A DNA stretch of 64,000 nt, from the NCBI GenBank assembly GCA_963752565.1, contig CAVVZC010000018.1, positions 1-64,000 of the forward strand. Reading direction: 5' to 3'. Below, piece after piece: positions 16,554-25,037 of the stretch (the first letter of the stretch is position 1; each line of letters starts with the position of its first letter). Origin of the DNA: UBA11574 sp963752565 (lineage in GTDB: Bacteria; Desulfobacterota; Desulfobacteria; Desulfobacterales; UBA11574). The position numbers and the translations under genes were made by a program. The notes under the pieces were generated by a model that made no database searches, was not told where the DNA came from, and worked only from the letters and a program-made list of their open reading frames with translations.

Positions 16554-16649
16554 GGTACCTTCGGTAGCCCGGCTATCACGGCCCTTGGAGCTTTTGACCC
16601 GTGGCTTTGCGTCACTGCCTTTCGACAGCTTTGCCCTTTCGTTGGTAAA
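16554..16649 (-). promoter_or_regulatory. Cyclic di-GMP-I (GEMM-I) riboswitch aptamer
   Basis: The minus strand shows all GEMM-I hallmarks in order: P1 5' strand UUUACC; AAAGGGCAAAGC; a P2 stem CUGUC-GAAA-GGCAG with the GAAA tetraloop; GACGCAAAGCC, which includes the intercalating A; a P3 stem CACGG...CCGUG; AUAGCCGGGCUACCG, and the closing GGUA. The ligand-contacting position 20 is G (AGGGCAAA), which favours c-di-GMP over cGAMP. It lies about 110 bases upstream of the two-gene membrane protein / VWA operon. Confidence 0.93.
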
Positions 16650-16690
16650 TTTATAAAGCAATATGATAGTACACTTCAAAGACAAAGTCA

Positions 16691-16942
16691 AGTATTATAG
16701 CGATTGGCACAATAATGGCCTGCTTGCCTGCTGATCACGAAACGGTTTCGGAATACATTTATTAAAACCGTTATGTATGAAAATTTCTGATGGTCGATTT
16801 GACTTTCGAGAGCTAAAGTGATTTGCTAATAAAATCGTGTAACCTGAATCTTGCATGAATATTAATGAGAATCTTTATCATCTTTATTTGAAGCGGGTTT
16901 AAACAACATCATAGCATCATACATTTTACCCAAAGGATATTG
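16691..16942. other. Non-coding stretch between the riboswitch and the transglycosylase leader
   Basis: AT-rich spacer between divergent transcription units. A fragment (CTGAATCTTGCATGAAT, about 16845-16861) resembles the outer arm of the palindromic repeats at 3927 and 5356. It must hold the promoter of the riboswitch operon. Confidence 0.4.
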
Positions 16943-17078
16943 GAGGCTTCATCTCCCCGCGGGGATCTTAGACTGCGTTTGAGACATTTCAGTCCCCTGA
17001 AAGCGTTACGGCTGCATGTCTCATGCGATAGAGATCTAGGCATCACACCGGCAACACCGCCAAAGGCGGGCAAGCCTC
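16943..17078 (+). other. Multi-hairpin structured leader or palindromic element
   Basis: Outer arms GAGGCTT (16943-16949) and AAGCCTC (17072-17078) enclose several nested inverted repeats: TCCCCGCGGGGA, GAGACAT (16981-16987) with ATGTCTC (17016-17022), TTTCAG with CTGAAA, and CCGCCAAAGGCGG. It lies directly upstream of the transglycosylase gene. It could be a repeat of the local palindromic type or a regulatory leader RNA. It does not match a riboswitch class I know. Confidence 0.55.
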
Positions 17079-17138
17079 TACAATCGCTCAATTTAGTTTT
17101 AGTAAAAAGACTATTTTGTGAAAAAGACGAAAACGTAT

Positions 17139-18254
17139 ATGAAAAAAACGATTTTTCTTGTTTTGGCAATCGTACTGGTTTTGACATTTGAGGCTTTTGA
17201 TGCTTCGCCCAATCCCCTGGATCTTCCTTCTTTGCTGACATCTGTTAAAAATATGGATACCCTCTCCTTTTGCGGAGAACGGGTTCCCATTGAAAACCAG
17301 GAGGTTCTGGAACGGCTGGAAAAGGAGCTTTTGCTATCCCTTGGAGATCGACCCCAGGTGATTCTGTGGTTGAAGCGCTCCCGCCGATATCTGCCGTATA
17401 TTGAAAAAATGTTGAAGGAAAACAATATGCCGGAGGATCTCAAGTATATGGCCATTGCCGAAAGCGCCCTTCTCCCCCATGCCGGCTCTAAAAAAGGGGC
17501 CATTGGATTTTGGCAGATTCTACCCGCTACAGGTCGCAGGTACGGGCTGATTATTGATGATACCATTGATGAGAGACGAAATATATTTGCCTCTACCCGG
17601 GCTGCAATAGCGCATTTAAAGACACTCTATGAATTGATGGGGTCCTGGACCCTTTCAGCCGCTGCCTACAACATGGGTGAAGAAGGGCTGGAAGCCGAAA
17701 TCATGGTGCAACACACCTGGGATTATTACCGTCTCTATTTGCCCCTTGAAACCCAGCGATTCATATTCCGCATTCTTTCGGCCAAACTGATTCTTTCGGA
17801 ACCTGATCGATTCGGCTTTAATCTCACGGATACAGATTATTATCCGCCTCTTGAATTCGACCGAATCAGCATTGACTGTTTTCAAGAAATTCCGCTGAGC
17901 CTTGTTGCAAAGGCGTCTAAAACGGACTTTAAAGTCATCAAGGACCTCAATCCCGAAATTCGAGGACACTACCTCACCGAAGGCACCCATTCGATTCTGA
18001 TTCCCAAAGGGGCGAATAATGGATTTAACGAGCGTTATAAGAAACTGGTTAAGGAATATGAGGGAAAGAGGACAGATCGGATTTACATCATTAAAGAGGG
18101 GGATAACTTATCATCCATTGCCGATAAATTCGATGTACCCCTGGCGGTTCTTATTATCTGGAACCGTCTTGACTTGAACAAGCCTATCCACCCGGGAGAC
18201 CGGCTGATTATTTATCCGAAGTCCAATATTGTCAGACAGGACAAACAGGATTGA
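17139..18254 (+). CDS. MltD-type lytic transglycosylase with LysM domain
   Basis: A 371-residue exported peptidoglycan lytic transglycosylase. The signal peptide MKKTIFLVLAIVLVLTFEAF is followed by an SLT domain with the catalytic Glu in AIAESALLPHAGS, GAIGFWQILPATGRRYGL and AAAYNMGEEG. A LysM peptidoglycan-binding motif occupies the C-terminus (YIIKEGDNLSSIADKFDV...GDRLIIYPK). It cleaves glycan strands during wall growth. A GTG at 17118 is in frame, but the ATG at 17139 gives a standard signal peptide; neither has a strong SD. Family MltD has more LysM copies in some species. Confidence 0.9.
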   Translation: MKKTIFLVLAIVLVLTFEAFDASPNPLDLPSLLTSVKNMDTLSFCGERVPIENQEVLERLEKELLLSLGDRPQVILWLKRSRRYLPYIEKMLKENNMPEDLKYMAIAESALLPHAGSKKGAIGFWQILPATGRRYGLIIDDTIDERRNIFASTRAAIAHLKTLYELMGSWTLSAAAYNMGEEGLEAEIMVQHTWDYYRLYLPLETQRFIFRILSAKLILSEPDRFGFNLTDTDYYPPLEFDRISIDCFQEIPLSLVAKASKTDFKVIKDLNPEIRGHYLTEGTHSILIPKGANNGFNERYKKLVKEYEGKRTDRIYIIKEGDNLSSIADKFDVPLAVLIIWNRLDLNKPIHPGDRLIIYPKSNIVRQDKQD

Positions 18255-18281
18255 CAGGATATTTTTTCATCCATCAGGGGA

Positions 18282-21200
18282 TTACCATTTAACAGGAATA
18301 CGAACCGTTTTTTTAGCCTTGTTGGTAAAAAGCAGATATCCGTTTTTTTGACCGTATAGAAAAAGATCCCTCGTGATCTCTACATCTTTTTTGCAGTAAT
18401 CGATGATTTCCCGCATCCGTCCCTGTTTCCACCACTGAAGGGCCTGAAGGCCGTCTGCCGTCTTTTTTTGACCCAGGGTCACTTTGGCAAGATGGTTCAG
18501 AGAGAGTCTGTAACCGAGACGATAGTGGACGTCTTCTAAGATATCTACGGTGGGAAGTTTTTCAAAATTAAAATCCGAATACCCGGCAAGCACCCTGAAA
18601 TCAAATCGTTTTACGTTGAACCCTACCACCAGATCGCATTTTTGAAAATGTTCGATGAGCTGATCCACCTGATCATCTAAAAATTCAAAATATTTATCTT
18701 TTTTTGAGTCATACAATACGGCACAGCTCATTTTCATTAAATCCGCTCGATGCCAGCCGCCCACCTCCTGGGCAGATCGCTGTGTCTCGATGTCGAAGAT
18801 ACAAAATCGAGTGCCCGACCCTTTGAGCGGAGCCTGGTCTATTGACGGGGTTTTACACGCATCTTTGAATGCCCTGCGCCTTGCGAGCATTCTTTTTCGT
18901 AGCCGCCCCTTGTGGCCGGCAGATTTTTTGCTCCGATCCATTACCGCTGTTTTCTTCTGAAATGATGTGACCTTTACAGGAGATCGAAATTCTTTTTCTT
19001 TAGACCGTGTATCTGCTGGATATGTTTCCGGCATTGCAGCATCTTGCGCTGATATGAGTTTGTTCAACAGAAAAATCGCTGAAGCCTTGTCAATGGGCCG
19101 GTTTCCGGACCCGCATTTTGGGGAATGCACACACGACGGACAACCTGTCTCACACGGGCATGCGCGAATCACTTTAATGGTATTTTCGAGTAGTTCTGTT
19201 GCTTTTTTAAAGGCCTGCCTGCTCAGGCCGGCGCCCCCTGGAACCCCGTCGTAAATAAATACCGCTGCGCTACCCACCTGAGGGTGATGGGGAGTGGCGA
19301 TACCCCCAAGGTCATTTCTATCCGCCATCACCAAAAGGGGAAAAATACCGATGGCCGCATGTTCAATGGCATGAATCCCGCCCATAAAATGTAAATACTG
19401 TGCTTCAGCCTGTCTTTGAATCTGAGCAGGAATTTTAAACCACAGGCCTTCGGTCTCAAATATCAGTGGCGGAAGTGTCAGCGGCGTGATGCTCAACTTT
19501 TTTTTGGCATGTATACGCCATTTTTCATATCCAATTACTTGATCTGTAACTTTAAGTCGTCCAAAATATACATCTGTATTTAATAATGTTTTAATGTCGT
19601 AGATTTCGAGTATTTCCGTATTTTTCTCAGACCGCACCCGGGTATAATAATCGACCTTGGCCCTGGACACCTTTACGGTCTTTGTGTCCAGATCCAGGGT
19701 GTTGACCAGAAAAGTGTTGCCCTTATGAAGATAAATGGCCCCGGGATGGGTCTCTTTGAAGGCTCTGAATTCATCGATCTCCCCTTTGTGTTTCCCGGTT
19801 TTGCTGCTCACAATATTATAGCGGGTTCCGGTTCCCCTGAGATCCACATGTCGGTGAGGCGCCAGCCGGCTGGAATAGAGTTGAGTCCCATCTTCACTTC
19901 TTAAAAGTGCACCGCTTTTCTCGAGACCAAATACGACCTTTTCAACATGTTCGTCCAGCAGGAACGGTTCACTCGATTTTAGCGGCAGCTCGGCTGCTGC
20001 ACAGGTGATATGCCTGGACATAATCTCGGTATTGTGCGGGTTGATCACGGCGGCTTCGGGCTCCCGATTCAGAAAATCTTCCGGATGGCGCATAAAATAC
20101 TGATCCAGGGCATCTTCCCCGGCAATCAGGACCAGGGTGGAATCCTGTCCGCTGCGCCCTACTCTGCCGCCCCGTTGCCACGTCGCCACCACCGTACCAG
20201 GATACCCCACCAGAAGGCACAGATCCAAATCGCCAATATCAATGCCGAGTTCTAAAGCACTGGTGGATATCACCGCCAACAGGTCGCCTTTGGCCAGCTT
20301 TGCTTCGATCTCCCTTCGTTCTTCAGGAAGAAATCCAGCCCGATAGGCACTAATCCGTTGTGCATATGGACCGGATTGACTTCCGGCCCAGATGGCAATT
20401 AACTCGGTCAGTTTTCTCGACTGGGCATAAACAATGGTACGTAAGCCCCGGTGGAGCGCAGCTTTGAGCAAAAGTATGGCGGTCTGTGCCGGGCCCTGAA
20501 CCGGGTTGATAAAGACAACGTGTTTTTTGCCCAAAGGGGCACCGCTTTTTGTGATGGTTTCGACCTTTAGCCCTGTGAGTTGCTCGGTAAGCTGGGCGGG
20601 ATTGGACACGGTGGCGGAACAAAAAACAAATGTCGGATCAGCACTGTAAAACGAACATATTCTTTGAAACCGTCTGAAAACCTGGGCCATGTGCGATCCC
20701 ATGATGCCCCGATAGGTATGCACTTCATCCACCACCACCATATCCAGATTGCAAAAAAAATCAGCCCATTTTTGATGATGGGGCAACAATGAAAGGTGAA
20801 TCATTTCAGGGTTGGTCAAAAGAATATTGGGCGGGGCCTCCCTTATCCGTTTTCGATGCCAGGCAGAGGTGTCTCCGTCGTAAATGGCGATTTTAGATTT
20901 TACGTCTTTGTTGTGTTTCATTAGGGCTTCAAATGTACGAAGCTGATCCTGGGCAAGGGCCTTCAAAGGAAAAATATACAGTGCTTTGGAATCCGGGTTT
21001 TTAATTATATTTTCCACTACTGTGAGATTGTAAATCAGCGTCTTTCCGCTGGCAGTGGGGGTCGCAACCACTATATGACGACCGGACCGGATGAAATCGA
21101 TGGCGTCCGCCTGATGCCGGTAAAGATCACGTATGCCTGCGGATTGAACCATACGATCTATTATTTGGGGCCATGGCTTCTCGGGTTTTGATACCCGAGC

Positions 21201-21302
21201 AGGGTGATCCGGCAATACGGTATGATACACCACCTGGTTTCCCAACCGTTTGGAAGAAATGAGGGATTGAATATACTCCTTAATGTCATTTTTTTGATGC
21301 AT
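18282..21302 (-). CDS. Fused MrfA-like DExH helicase and MrfB-like DEDDy exonuclease
   Basis: A 1006-residue protein joining two activities. Residues 1 to about 770 are a YprA/MrfA-type helicase: Walker A ATPTASGKT (80-88), DEVH (192-195), SAT, QRGGRVGR and a DUF1998 zinc region with CPCETGCPSC and PKCGSG. After a basic linker, residues 832-1000 form an RNase H-like exonuclease as in YprB/MrfB: DIE (837-839), GFNVKRFDF and YCKKD with Y969/D973. In Bacillus MrfA and MrfB are separate and repair mitomycin-type DNA damage. Fusion supports a shared role here. It is a lone gene. Confidence 0.9.
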   Translation of the reverse strand: MHQKNDIKEYIQSLISSKRLGNQVVYHTVLPDHPARVSKPEKPWPQIIDRMVQSAGIRDLYRHQADAIDFIRSGRHIVVATPTASGKTLIYNLTVVENIIKNPDSKALYIFPLKALAQDQLRTFEALMKHNKDVKSKIAIYDGDTSAWHRKRIREAPPNILLTNPEMIHLSLLPHHQKWADFFCNLDMVVVDEVHTYRGIMGSHMAQVFRRFQRICSFYSADPTFVFCSATVSNPAQLTEQLTGLKVETITKSGAPLGKKHVVFINPVQGPAQTAILLLKAALHRGLRTIVYAQSRKLTELIAIWAGSQSGPYAQRISAYRAGFLPEERREIEAKLAKGDLLAVISTSALELGIDIGDLDLCLLVGYPGTVVATWQRGGRVGRSGQDSTLVLIAGEDALDQYFMRHPEDFLNREPEAAVINPHNTEIMSRHITCAAAELPLKSSEPFLLDEHVEKVVFGLEKSGALLRSEDGTQLYSSRLAPHRHVDLRGTGTRYNIVSSKTGKHKGEIDEFRAFKETHPGAIYLHKGNTFLVNTLDLDTKTVKVSRAKVDYYTRVRSEKNTEILEIYDIKTLLNTDVYFGRLKVTDQVIGYEKWRIHAKKKLSITPLTLPPLIFETEGLWFKIPAQIQRQAEAQYLHFMGGIHAIEHAAIGIFPLLVMADRNDLGGIATPHHPQVGSAAVFIYDGVPGGAGLSRQAFKKATELLENTIKVIRACPCETGCPSCVHSPKCGSGNRPIDKASAIFLLNKLISAQDAAMPETYPADTRSKEKEFRSPVKVTSFQKKTAVMDRSKKSAGHKGRLRKRMLARRRAFKDACKTPSIDQAPLKGSGTRFCIFDIETQRSAQEVGGWHRADLMKMSCAVLYDSKKDKYFEFLDDQVDQLIEHFQKCDLVVGFNVKRFDFRVLAGYSDFNFEKLPTVDILEDVHYRLGYRLSLNHLAKVTLGQKKTADGLQALQWWKQGRMREIIDYCKKDVEITRDLFLYGQKNGYLLFTNKAKKTVRIPVKW

Positions 21303-21576
21303 AAATTCGCAAAATCACGTTCAATTTGAGTTTATTGACTTGAAAAATGGAAAATCTGCATGTATTATACAGGCCGAACCATTTGATGGTATCATGACAA
21401 GCTACCGTAGTTTAAACCGATCAACAAATAAGATATAGTGTCATCATATTGCATGACACATTTTTCTTTTCAAGAGAAATAAGAGACCTGTTCTAAATGG
21501 AACATTTCAGGACCCATACCTTCAAAAAGAATTTAATCGTTTGTTCTCGAGGATTTTGTAAAAACTCATTGGTATC

Positions 21577-22797
21577 ATGATAAACCAAATTATTGTATTG
21601 ATTGTGTTGCTGTTTCTATCCGGTTTTTTCTCTTCTGCAGAAACCGCCCTTTTCTCCATAAGTAGAACAAAAGCCAGGCATCTGGCCAAGAATAAACACA
21701 AGTCCTACATTCTGATCAAACAGATGAAAGACGATCCGCATCGACTCCTTTCCACGGTTTTGATCGGAAACAATATCGTCAATGTGGGTGCAGCCGCCCT
21801 GGCAACATCCGTTACCATTCATTATTTCCCAAATTATGCAGTTGGTGTCGCCACCGGTGTCATGACCTTTCTGATTCTGGTTTTCGGAGAAGTATTGCCC
21901 AAATCCGTCGCCACACGAAATAATATTTTGATTGCAAGAATGGCTATATATCCCATATATTGGTTCTCAATTTTTTGTTATCCCGTTGTTATTTTTTTAA
22001 ATTTTATTCCAAAACTCACCGGAAAGATTAAAAAGACCCCCACTGTAACCGAACAAGAGCTGATGACCTTTGTTGAGGTGGTTGAAGAAGAAGGTGAAAT
22101 TAAAGAAGAAGAAAAGGAACTGATCCACAACATTTTTGAGTTCGATGATACCAATGCTTCGGAAATCATGGCGCCAAGGGCGGACATGTTCGTTATCGAG
22201 GCAGATGAAAAACTGAACCTGGAAGATATCGTCAAGTCGGGTTTTACCAGAATTCCGGTTATCGAGGACGATATTGACCATGTCATCGGCATTATTAACA
22301 TAAAAGATCTTTTTTTGCATGAAATTACCTCCGGTAACGACATTGATGTCCGTAAAATTATGACCGCCCCCTATTTTGTTCCTGAAAATAAAAAGCTTGA
22401 CAAGCTGCTTCATCAATTCAAAAAAAGAAAACACCATATGGCCATTGTTGTGGATGAACATGGCGGCGTATCCGGCTTGATCACCCTTGAAGACGCCCTG
22501 GAAGAGATTGTGGGAGAAATAAGCGATGAAACCGACAGGGAAGAACCGCATATTGTCAAACACAAAATAAAAGAATGGGTCGTTCTTGGAAAGTCTGATA
22601 TAGACGAAATCAACGAAACCATCGGGATGGACATTCCAGATTCTAAAGATTACGACACTTTTTCCGGATATGTTTTAAATACCATTGGAAGAATCCCCGA
22701 AGAAAAGGAAAAATTCACGTTTGGGAAATACAGTGTCACCGTGGAAGAAATGGATGGAAATAGAATAAAGAAATACAGTATCAAGCAACAACCATGA
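21577..22797 (+). CDS. HlyC/CorC (CNNM) family membrane protein with CBS domains
   Basis: A 406-residue protein with a DUF21/CNNM membrane domain (four hydrophobic segments in residues 1-135, including LFLSGFFSSAETALFS), a paired CBS module (about 190-310, with FEFDDTNASEIMAPRADMF and VVDEHGGVSGLITLEDALEEIVGEI) and a CorC_HlyC C-terminal domain. Relatives move or sense magnesium or other cations. The stop overlaps the next start by 4 bp, so it is coupled to the nitroreductase gene. Substrate unknown. Confidence 0.92.
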   Translation: MINQIIVLIVLLFLSGFFSSAETALFSISRTKARHLAKNKHKSYILIKQMKDDPHRLLSTVLIGNNIVNVGAAALATSVTIHYFPNYAVGVATGVMTFLILVFGEVLPKSVATRNNILIARMAIYPIYWFSIFCYPVVIFLNFIPKLTGKIKKTPTVTEQELMTFVEVVEEEGEIKEEEKELIHNIFEFDDTNASEIMAPRADMFVIEADEKLNLEDIVKSGFTRIPVIEDDIDHVIGIINIKDLFLHEITSGNDIDVRKIMTAPYFVPENKKLDKLLHQFKKRKHHMAIVVDEHGGVSGLITLEDALEEIVGEISDETDREEPHIVKHKIKEWVVLGKSDIDEINETIGMDIPDSKDYDTFSGYVLNTIGRIPEEKEKFTFGKYSVTVEEMDGNRIKKYSIKQQP

Positions 22798-23351
22798 AAT
22801 TTGATCAGATACTCAATACCAGAAGATCTGTGAGATCTTTTGATTCAAGGTTGGTCAGCGAAAACGACATCATTTCTATGATCGAAGCCGCACGTCTTGC
22901 CCCGTCTGCCTGCAACAGCCAAACCTGGCGTTTCGTCTTCGTAACCCAACGTAAAATTATTCGAAAAATTTGTCATGAAGCCATGCGGCCCGTTATTCCA
23001 AATAAGTGGCTCGAACAGGCGCCACTGTTGATTGTGGGATGCTCCCAGCTGGATATTATTGCAAATCGTATCGGCGGCCGTGTTACCGGCATCGAATATT
23101 ACCAGATCGATCTGGGCATCGCCATGGAACACATGGTGTTAAAAGCCACGGAACGCGGCCTTGGGACCTGCTGGATCGGCTGGTTTGATGAAAACAAGCT
23201 CAAAGACATCCTTGAAATACCCAAAAAAGTAAAGGTCTCCGCTTTGCTGGCAGTGGGGTATCCAAAAGATGCGCCCGGAAAAACAAGAAAAAGAAAACCC
23301 ACAGAAAAAATAGCTTTTTCTGAAAAATGGGGAAAACCCCTCACTCCTTAA
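22794..23351 (+). CDS. Nitroreductase family protein
   Basis: A 185-residue FMN-dependent nitroreductase-fold protein. The N-terminal FMN phosphate-binding segment NTRRSVRSF and the SACNSQTWRFVFV motif are typical, as are IDLGIAMEHMVLKATERGLGTCWIG and the end LLAVGYP. It reduces nitro compounds, quinones or other small molecules using NAD(P)H; the substrate cannot be read. It is translationally coupled to the upstream CNNM gene and convergent with efp, with an 11-bp overlap of the 3' ends. Confidence 0.9.
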   Translation: MKFDQILNTRRSVRSFDSRLVSENDIISMIEAARLAPSACNSQTWRFVFVTQRKIIRKICHEAMRPVIPNKWLEQAPLLIVGCSQLDIIANRIGGRVTGIEYYQIDLGIAMEHMVLKATERGLGTCWIGWFDENKLKDILEIPKKVKVSALLAVGYPKDAPGKTRKRKPTEKIAFSEKWGKPLTP

Positions 23352-23904
23352 CCCTTTCCACATATTCCCCGGTCCGGGTATCTATACGAATAAGTTCACC
23401 CTCTTCAATAAAGGGGGGAACCTGGATCGGATATCCCGTTTCCAGCGTTGCCGGCTTTGTGCTGCCCGAGGCGGTGTCTCCCTTTGCCCAGGGATCTGCT
23501 TTTTCAATCCTTAAGTCCACAAATATAGGCAACGATATTTCAATGGGATTCCCTTTAAATAAAAGAACATTACAGACCGTATTTTCTTTTAATAAATTGA
23601 TGGCATCACCCAGCTGATCTTTGCTGAGAAAGATCTGGTCATAGGTCGCTGTATTCATAAACCAGTACTGCTCACCATCTAAATACAAATATTCCATTTC
23701 ATGATCTTCCAGGTGAGGCTCGTCGAATTTATCGCTGGATCTAAAGGTTCGATCAAACTGAGCACCGGTCAAAAGGTTCTTGAGCTTGCACTTGTAATAG
23801 GCTTTGCCTTTGCCGGGTTTTAAAAATGCATACTGAACCACCACATATGGGTCTCCATCGATTTCGATTTTTAGACCTTTTCTCAAATCACTGCTATTAT
23901 ACAT
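23341..23904 (-). CDS. efp: Elongation factor P
   Basis: A 187-residue three-domain factor that rescues ribosomes stalled on polyproline. The N-terminal KOW-like domain has the tip FLKPGKGKAYYK with Lys32 in the modifiable PGKG position. The middle OB domain includes MEYLYLDGEQYWFMNT and the C-terminal domain ends GEYVERVKE. No epmA/epmB or other modification gene is near. AAGGAG precedes the ATG. Length and motifs are those of standard EF-P. Confidence 0.95.
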   Translation of the reverse strand: MYNSSDLRKGLKIEIDGDPYVVVQYAFLKPGKGKAYYKCKLKNLLTGAQFDRTFRSSDKFDEPHLEDHEMEYLYLDGEQYWFMNTATYDQIFLSKDQLGDAINLLKENTVCNVLLFKGNPIEISLPIFVDLRIEKADPWAKGDTASGSTKPATLETGYPIQVPPFIEEGELIRIDTRTGEYVERVKE

Positions 23905-24008
23905 GAGTTTGTTGCTCCTTTATTAAATTATTGGACAGCGTAATCTTTTGAATATTATAATATTTTTTTCAGTTAGTGCTTTACATTTAATGTCCTGGCC
24001 ATCTGTGT

Positions 24009-24785
24009 TTACCTGCGTTCAATAGCCTTCTCTGCCCTGCGGGCCTCATCAACCATTTGTTTGACCTTTTCGAGGTCTTTTTTGAACCGTATTGAACGCC
24101 CCTTAGAGTCCAATACATTGGTTCCGGTACAACTGTCGACGCCTGCCGGCTTAACCTGCATAATGCCGTCAAAGACATTGTCAGGTGTGATGCCCCCTGC
24201 CAATATCACAGGAATATGACTTGACTGTACCAGTTGCGCAGCCACGTCCCAGTTGCATGTCTTGCCGGTGATGCCCACGAAACCTTTGACCGGCTGAAGA
24301 TCAAAAATAGATCCAGATGATTTTACAATCAGAGTATCTGTCAAAAAATAATCGCTGACCGCCTCGAACATGCGCGCCAGCTCAAGGGTTTCTCCTTGGT
24401 TCGGCACTTTGGGTTGAGGAATCGGAATCGATCGCATAATTTTAATCTCAGGGAATCTTTTTTTAATGTTTTTCTGCAACAATACAAGTTTTTTACAGGA
24501 TGCGCTGGGACCATTTTCAAGGGTTATCGCTTCACAAAAATGGATAATATCGGGTTTGTAGTAATCGAGCATGAAACATATGGTCACAAGATCATCAAAC
24601 AGCGGTATCAAGCTGCTCCAGCCATCTTTTCCCTGAACCAAGTGTACGGTATCTCTGATGGAAGGAACTTTCCACGATTCCTGTGATACAATAACACTGC
24701 CGATATGATCAACGCCGAGAACCATCAGTTTTTCAGCTTCGGAAGGTGTTTGTACCTCATAAATCTGGACAATTATTTTATTCAT
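24009..24785 (-). CDS. TrpF-like TIM-barrel protein without the catalytic Cys
   Basis: A 258-residue protein resembling phosphoribosylanthranilate isomerase. The barrel end is clear (PVILAGGITPDNVFDGI, then VDSCTGTN and the Gly/Arg phosphate segment), and the mid-barrel Asp in FLTDT is kept. The first strand reads VQIYEVQT where TrpF has K-I-C-G-I-T, so the general-acid Cys is replaced by Tyr. It is also about 50 residues longer than TrpF and no other trp genes are near. A different isomerase or lyase activity is likely. Confidence 0.7.
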   Translation of the reverse strand: MNKIIVQIYEVQTPSEAEKLMVLGVDHIGSVIVSQESWKVPSIRDTVHLVQGKDGWSSLIPLFDDLVTICFMLDYYKPDIIHFCEAITLENGPSASCKKLVLLQKNIKKRFPEIKIMRSIPIPQPKVPNQGETLELARMFEAVSDYFLTDTLIVKSSGSIFDLQPVKGFVGITGKTCNWDVAAQLVQSSHIPVILAGGITPDNVFDGIMQVKPAGVDSCTGTNVLDSKGRSIRFKKDLEKVKQMVDEARRAEKAIERR

Positions 24786-24954
24786 TGATCTTTTTCGCAG
24801 GGGTCACGTATTCAGCCCAACTTCTCAACCCATAAACAAGTTGATAGTTTTTAACATAAAAGTTGACATTTCAGGCCGTTTCTAACATATTCAGCATGTT
24901 TCTGCAAATTGTTTACTTAAACCGTTTTATGGGGTACACTGTCTATAAATTCCA

Positions 24955-24994
24955 CCGAAGCTGAGCGTTTCAAATTTTAAACGCTCAGCTTCGG
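24955..24994 (+). other. Perfect 16-bp hairpin in the guaA leader
   Basis: CCGAAGCTGAGCGTTT (24955-24970) and AAACGCTCAGCTTCGG (24979-24994) pair perfectly around CAAATTTT, with one further A-T pair outside. It ends 43 bases before the guaA start. No U-run follows on either strand, so it is not a standard intrinsic terminator. It could regulate guaA, stabilise the mRNA or bind a dimeric protein. Confidence 0.7.
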
Positions 24995-25037
24995 TTCCAG
25001 CTTGAATCCTGCCGAAAAGAGCAATAAGAGGAAATCC

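Noticed and set aside
16554..16649. Aptamer as a cGAMP-specific GEMM variant
   Set aside because: The cGAMP class has A at position 20; here it is G, which fits c-di-GMP. Dual binding cannot be excluded without assay.
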